Source: Atopobiaceae bacterium UBA5363
GTDB lineage: Bacteria > Actinomycetota > Coriobacteriia > Coriobacteriales > Atopobiaceae
DNA: 34,717 nt
Direction: 5' to 3'
Assembly: GCA_002407925.1 (NCBI GenBank)
Contig: DHPN01000015.1
Span: 18,155 to 52,871 of the forward strand
How positions within the stretch are numbered: position 1 is the first letter of the stretch; each line of letters begins with the position of its first letter. The translations under genes and the position numbers were made by a program. The notes below the pieces were generated by a model that saw only the letters and a program-made list of their open reading frames with translations, ran no database searches and was not told the DNA's origin. Below, piece after piece: positions 30,773 to 34,717 of the stretch.

Positions 30773-31637
30773 CAGAACCCTTGCTATCACGTGTGGCCTT
30801 TGAATCTACATCATCAGCACGTATAAGTTGCAAAAGCGCCATCGCTGCGCTTTCTCCCACCAAATCCCGGGCCCGCACCGTCAGCTTTGTGGCGAGATCG
30901 CGCTCGCCGACTCCGGCAGCATCAGTGGCGCACATCAAGAGGCAGATAGCGATTTCGGCATTCGCCCCATCGGGTAGACCCTCCTTGCCGAGGAGCTCTT
31001 GCGCCTCAGCATCACTTACTTCGTCTGGATCATGGTCTGTGCCCTTTGACTCCTTCAGGGCTGCCTCTAGAACCGAGTCGCCTGTCTCAAGTCTGCGCCC
31101 TGCGCGCAAGGCGGCTGCAGCCACACGGGGCTTTTTCGTAGATGCAAACCAGTTAGCGAAATTAGCGAACGCACGGGCCAGGTGCTTAGCATCGCTTGCA
31201 CGCTCAAAAACTGAATAGGTCAACGCAAGATATTCTTTCATATCCCCGGAAACTCGATAAAGGTCAGCGAGATTCAACCGATGCTCGCAATTCATGGGGT
31301 TCCAGCGTATCGCCTGTTTGAGAGCGCGCATTGCGCCATCATAGTCACCGAGATGCACCTCGGCTAGCGCAAAATCCCCGTAAAGGCGTTCGAGGGGCTC
31401 GCCGATATCACGCAGCTCGCGTGGATCTGACTCGACACGACGATATGCCAAACGCTCAAAGATGGTTGGGAAATCGAACCACTGCACCTCATCAGTAGTG
31501 GGGCAGTTGCGGTCGACGTATTCTTCTGCATCCTCAGCAAGGCGGGCAAGTAACTGCTCAGCAGGCTCATCTTGGCCCTGCAGCAGCAAGCCTTCTGCTT
31601 GGGCTAGCTTGTCTTCCATCGCTGTCTCTGCGCTCAT
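30744..31637 (-). CDS. Tetratricopeptide-repeat protein
   Basis: 297 residues, mostly helical. One clear TPR pair covers about residues 90-140: ALAEVHLGDYDGAMRALKQAIRWNP followed by NCEHRLNLADLYRVSGDMKEYLALTYSVF. A further helix pair lies near 150-190 (HLARAFANFANWFASTKKPR). The C-terminus (about 280-297) is rich in Ser, Gly and Asp. No signal peptide or membrane segment is seen. Role unknown; such proteins usually act as scaffolds. ATG 31637 is taken because GGAG ends 4 bases before it; an ATG one codon upstream is nearly equivalent. It directly precedes and overlaps smpB, so a link to ribosome rescue is possible but unproved. Confidence 0.75.
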   Translation of the reverse strand: MSAETAMEDKLAQAEGLLLQGQDEPAEQLLARLAEDAEEYVDRNCPTTDEVQWFDFPTIFERLAYRRVESDPRELRDIGEPLERLYGDFALAEVHLGDYDGAMRALKQAIRWNPMNCEHRLNLADLYRVSGDMKEYLALTYSVFERASDAKHLARAFANFANWFASTKKPRVAAAALRAGRRLETGDSVLEAALKESKGTDHDPDEVSDAEAQELLGKEGLPDGANAEIAICLLMCATDAAGVGERDLATKLTVRARDLVGESAAMALLQLIRADDVDSKATRDSKGSDGSGSCASA

Positions 31638-31862
31638 CATGCTCCCTGTACGTCAACTGCCGCTTTATTGTAACGTACCCAAATCTAAAGCCACGCGCTC
31701 TCAACGCCGAAATGTCCGGCAAACTGCAGATATCTATAGAAAGCACTGGTTGAACGGCCTCATGCCATTCAGCCAGTGCACAGAAGCAACTGCCAGCCTC
31801 GGAAACGCCATCGACCACATCAAAGCGCTACGAAGCTATGCTTCCCATTGTTGCGAAGCCGC

Positions 31863-32417
31863 TTAAAACTTGAGGAACGTTTCACGGGAAGCACCGCATA
31901 CCGGGCACTTCTCAGGAGCATCGCCGACAACGGTATAGCCGCACACAGGGCAGATATAAATGGTGCCAAAATCAGCATCCTTGCCCTGCTTTACAGCATC
32001 AAGCGCTTGCTGGAATAATGCGGCGTGTTGCTTCTCCGCCTCCAAAGCGCCATGAAATGACCTCTGCGCCTCCGGCTCGTTTTGGAATTTAGCCGCGTTG
32101 AGGTAAACCGGATACATCTGCTCTACCTCACCGAGCTCGCCCTGTATGGCGCCCTTGAGATTTTCTTCCGTAGAGTTGTATCCGAAGACGCCATTTGCCG
32201 TCACAGCAGCGCCCTGCGTCTCGCCATCAATCGTACGGAAATGGTTTGTAGCATGCACCTGTTCAGCGGCAGCAATAGCCTTAAAGAGACGGCTCACATT
32301 TTTGAAGCCCTCCTTTTCAGCAACATCTGCCCAGATCAGGTAGCGCATATGTGCCATGCTCTCCCCCGCATATGCTGAATGCAGAAAATCCGAGGTCATA
32401 GAATTTTTAACTGACAT
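31863..32417 (-). CDS. Rubrerythrin (peroxide-reducing diiron protein)
   Basis: 184 residues. The ferritin-like domain holds diiron ligands in GESMAHMRYLIWAD, AAAEQVHATNHF, GELGEVEQMYPVYL and ALEAEKQHAALF (E-x-x-H patterns). The C-terminal rubredoxin-like domain has ICPVCGYTV and KCPVCGASRETF. Rubrerythrins reduce hydrogen peroxide in anaerobes using electrons from rubredoxin. ATG 32417 is chosen as GGAGG ends 4 bases before it. It lies 21 bases after the korB stop on the same strand, so it may share the ferredoxin oxidoreductase transcript. A 220-base gap separates it from the TPR gene. Confidence 0.95.
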   Translation of the reverse strand: MSVKNSMTSDFLHSAYAGESMAHMRYLIWADVAEKEGFKNVSRLFKAIAAAEQVHATNHFRTIDGETQGAAVTANGVFGYNSTEENLKGAIQGELGEVEQMYPVYLNAAKFQNEPEAQRSFHGALEAEKQHAALFQQALDAVKQGKDADFGTIYICPVCGYTVVGDAPEKCPVCGASRETFLKF

Positions 32418-32438
32418 TTTTCCTCCATCCACTGCGAT

Positions 32439-33314
32439 CTACACATATTCTTCTATAAACCGATCCACTAACGCTGGATCTGTTATCCTTTTAAACAGCG
32501 GAGGTCCGCTCTTGAGGGTCTCATTACGCTCATGGAATGGCACCCGCTTGGCTTTATAAAGAATGCCGAGGGGAATCCTCTCACCAAACTCTGACGCCAC
32601 TGCTAGGGCGGCCATGCGATCAGAAGGATCATATGAGCTGCCCAAGTCATAGACACGTTCATTATACCAAGCGTATGTATTAAGCTTATTGAAGCTCACA
32701 CAAGGCTGCAAAATGTCAACCAGCGCGTACCCCTCATACGAGATTGCCTCCTTCATCAGCTTGACAAGCTGATCATGATGGCCGACAAAACCGCGAGCTA
32801 CAAAGCCAGCTCCCGCCGCAATCGCAATTGCAAGCGGGTTGAGAGGGTCGGCTATGTTACCGTCTACTTGGACGTCTGTTTTGATTCCAAGCATTGAGGT
32901 CGGAGACGCTTGTCCTTTGGTAAGACCATATATCTGGTTGTCATGCACGAAATGCGCAAGGTTTACATTGCGGCGGATGGCATGGATGAAGTGACCAGCA
33001 CCCTCACCATATGAGTCACCATCTCCGGTACTGACAACGACCGTGAGGTGCTCATTGGCAATTTTTGCTGCTTCGGCAGCAGGCAAAGCCCTTCCGTGCA
33101 GTCCGCAAAAAGCATTGGTATTAAGATACTGGGGAATTTTTGCAGCCTGCCCTATACCAGCTGCAAGCAGCACCTGACTCGGCTCAAGATCTAATCCCTC
33201 CAGTGCTTCTTTCAAACAAGCCAAGATTGAGAAATTGCCACAGCCGGGACACCAAGCGGTTTCAGAGGCACAATGAAACTCTTCTTCCCTGACGCTATCT
33301 GCCTGAGCGCTCAT
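32439..33314 (-). CDS. korB: 2-oxoacid:ferredoxin oxidoreductase, beta subunit (thiamine diphosphate binding)
   Basis: 291 residues. The N-terminal CPGCGNFSIL motif and the thiamine-diphosphate/Mg site STGDGDSYGEGAGHFIHAIRRN (GDGD...) are seen, then HDNQIYGLTKGQASPTS, which is diagnostic of the KorB/VorB beta subunit. Together with the alpha subunit it decarboxylates a 2-oxoacid to acyl-CoA and reduces ferredoxin. 2-Oxoglutarate is the commonest substrate for this two-subunit type, but branched-chain 2-oxoacids cannot be excluded. Its ATG overlaps the alpha-gene stop by 4 bases (ATGA). Confidence 0.92.
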   Translation of the reverse strand: MSAQADSVREEEFHCASETAWCPGCGNFSILACLKEALEGLDLEPSQVLLAAGIGQAAKIPQYLNTNAFCGLHGRALPAAEAAKIANEHLTVVVSTGDGDSYGEGAGHFIHAIRRNVNLAHFVHDNQIYGLTKGQASPTSMLGIKTDVQVDGNIADPLNPLAIAIAAGAGFVARGFVGHHDQLVKLMKEAISYEGYALVDILQPCVSFNKLNTYAWYNERVYDLGSSYDPSDRMAALAVASEFGERIPLGILYKAKRVPFHERNETLKSGPPLFKRITDPALVDRFIEEYV

Positions 33315-34717
33315 CTGTTATCAGCCCCCTCCCAAATACGTTCCGCAATTTCTTCTCCAGAGATCTGACGCCCATCATATTTGAGTATGCGAGCATCGCA
33401 TACGATGCCAGTTTCGCGTCGAATAAGCTCTGCCAACTGGCCCGTCGCATTTTGTTCCACATCAATGATGCGCGAAGCTTGCTTACTCTTGTCGAGAAGC
33501 AGGCGCTGAGGCAACGGATAGACATCGCCAAACACTAAGGCAGCATAACAGCCTTCCTTGCCCTCATTGAGAAGGCCTACTGCCTCTGTCAGAGGTGCCC
33601 ACATTGATCCCCAGCCAATAAACAGCACATCAAAGTTATCAGTACCTATGAAGGCGGGCTCCTTGAGTTGAGCTTTGATCCCGTCGATCTTACGCATGCG
33701 TTTATTAACCATCTGAACGCGCATCCGGGCTGACTCGGTGATATGGCCAGCTTCATCATGTTCGTCGCTGTCAATTGCTACGATGTGTCGTCCATCCCCG
33801 GGAATAGCCCGTGGCGACACACCGCTGTCAGTGTCGCGATAACGAAGGTAAGGGCCCTTTTGATCGACCTCGTCCCCTACAGGCGCCACAGAGATTCGTG
33901 CTGGATCGAGACGGGTGATCGTCCAAGATGAATCCCCGATATACTGGTCGCTCAGGACGATGACAGGCACCTGGAAGCGCTCGGCCAAATCAAAGGCACG
34001 CATGATTTGATAAAATGCGTCCTCGCCGTTACGCACGGACAGGACTATTCGTGGAAACTCCCCTTGTGATGCAGAGATGGCAAACAGAAGGTCACTTTGC
34101 TCAGTGCGTGTGGGCAGGCCAGTCGCCGGGCCTGGACGCTGCACGTCGACGACGACCAAAGGGACCTCGGCAATCCCAGACAACCCGAGAGCCTCTATCA
34201 TAAGAGAAAATCCCCCGCCGGAAGTCCCTGTCATGGCGCGAGCTCCCGCAAACGATGCACCTATTGCCATATTGATGGCCGCTATCTCATCTTCAGCCTG
34301 CTCGACTACCAACCCCACCTCATCGGCCTTAACCGCTAAAGCTTCCATCAGAGGAGTCGCCGGAGACATCGGATAGGCCGAATAGAAGCGCAATCCAGCC
34401 GCTATCGCGCCTAGAGCCATCGCTTGGCTTCCTGAAATGAGCAGATCGCCAGCATGCGTCCCTGTCAAATGAGGAAAACGCTCGCGAACTGCCTCAAAGC
34501 CTCTCCGCGCTGCTTTTTGGTTGATTTCGAGGTATTTTGGCTTTATGGAAGCAGACAATGCGTTGTCAATGCCCTCCAGAGGCTCTCCGAACAATTTTAG
34601 TATCGCCCCTGTGGCTATGCTCCCGGAGACACGGGGATTACCCAGCTCCTTTGCCATGGAATTCATATCGATAGCAATGACACGAGGATCGTCCGCCTCA
34701 ATCGAGCTGTCGCAAAG
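33311..34717 (-). CDS. korA: 2-oxoacid:ferredoxin oxidoreductase, alpha subunit with fused gamma domain, partial (N-terminus off the right edge)
   Basis: 468 codons are visible and the frame stays open to the last base (IEADDPRVIAIDMNSMAKEL and on), so the start lies outside; the ATG at 34666 is internal. The visible N-terminus is the end of a gamma domain (IDMNSMAKELGNPRVSGSIATGAIL). The alpha domain follows from about residue 80 of the visible part: GSQAMALGAIAAGLRFYSAYPMSPATPLME, EDEIAAINMAIGASFAGARAMTGTSGGGFSLM, and QRPGPATGLPTRTEQSDL, all typical of the PFOR/KOR family. Domain fusion gamma-alpha is normal for the KorAB type. Coupled to korB by a 4-base overlap. Confidence 0.93.
   Translation of the reverse strand, partial: LCDSSIEADDPRVIAIDMNSMAKELGNPRVSGSIATGAILKLFGEPLEGIDNALSASIKPKYLEINQKAARRGFEAVRERFPHLTGTHAGDLLISGSQAMALGAIAAGLRFYSAYPMSPATPLMEALAVKADEVGLVVEQAEDEIAAINMAIGASFAGARAMTGTSGGGFSLMIEALGLSGIAEVPLVVVDVQRPGPATGLPTRTEQSDLLFAISASQGEFPRIVLSVRNGEDAFYQIMRAFDLAERFQVPVIVLSDQYIGDSSWTITRLDPARISVAPVGDEVDQKGPYLRYRDTDSGVSPRAIPGDGRHIVAIDSDEHDEAGHITESARMRVQMVNKRMRKIDGIKAQLKEPAFIGTDNFDVLFIGWGSMWAPLTEAVGLLNEGKEGCYAALVFGDVYPLPQRLLLDKSKQASRIIDVEQNATGQLAELIRRETGIVCDARILKYDGRQISGEEIAERIWEGADNR

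Noticed and set aside
31567..31818. 83-codon minus-strand frame upstream of the TPR gene
   Set aside because: Overlaps the TPR gene start in another frame and lies over its promoter region; composition is not protein-like.
1..34717. CRISPR array or known defence island
   Set aside because: No regularly spaced repeats and no cas, restriction or toxin-antitoxin proteins were recognised.

Overview
The window reads as a compact chromosomal segment (roughly half G+C, by eye) of a small-genome anaerobic actinobacterium, most likely class Coriobacteriia. The grounds are: an electron-bifurcating transhydrogenase (NfnAB); a 2-oxoacid:ferredoxin oxidoreductase; rubrerythrin, rubredoxin and a flavin-reductase/rubredoxin fusion; Shine-Dalgarno sites of AGGAGG type before most genes; and an actinobacterial-style cluster acpS-nnr-alr-udg-tsaE followed by a single TsaB-RimI-TsaD fusion gene. 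A Cryptobacterium-like organism would fit (small genome, middling GC, many decaying sugar and lipid genes), but the genus is a guess.

Layout. 1-653: 5' part of a YwaF/TP0381-type membrane protein (minus), leaving the left edge. 832-3943: plus-strand group galE, polyprenyl diphosphate synthase, and a protein with two peptidoglycan-binding repeats. 3981-5087: KamA-type radical SAM protein (minus). 5161-5280: an AT-rich island (13 G/C in 120 bases by my count). 5282-6942: a gene graveyard with remnants of glycogen phosphorylase (plus), a GntR regulator, FabK and FabH (all minus), around one intact acyl carrier protein gene. 6942-7501: an intact MarR regulator with a perfect 41-bp palindrome just upstream. 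The order marR-fabH'-acpP-fabK' is that of a FabT-controlled type II fatty-acid operon, here reduced to its regulator and ACP. 7684-9917: nfnB-nfnA. 10102-10692: pth. 10820-12294: a second MarR gene with two operator-like sites and a deleted ABC exporter pseudogene.

12448-14844: glmU-prs (UDP-GlcNAc and PRPP), ended by a strong terminator, with tRNA-Gln(UUG) upstream. 15166-24658: a long tight minus-strand run glmS, acpS, nnr, alr, uracil-DNA glycosylase, tsaE, tsaB-rimI-tsaD, luxS, joining cell-wall precursor synthesis, metabolite repair, DNA repair, t6A tRNA modification and the activated methyl cycle. 24804-25643: rplM-rpsI. 25759-28317: acyltransferase-3, patatin and GNAT genes. 28488-28858: tmRNA (ssrA, plus), followed by a 455-base gene-free stretch with a bidirectional terminator. 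29314-32417: Hrb flavin reductase-rubredoxin, rubredoxin, smpB, a TPR protein and rubrerythrin. 32439-34717: korB and korA (2-oxoacid:ferredoxin oxidoreductase), korA leaving the right edge.

The most notable points are: the partly erased fatty-acid operon that keeps its regulator, a perfect operator and ACP; several dated steps of gene decay (a TGG to TGA change in glgP, loss of the FabH active-site Cys, loss of Walker A in the ABC exporter); the triple t6A/acetyltransferase fusion; and a cytoplasmic-looking peptidoglycan-binding protein with an unassigned C-terminal half. I see no CRISPR array, prophage, insertion sequence or clearly new defence system.
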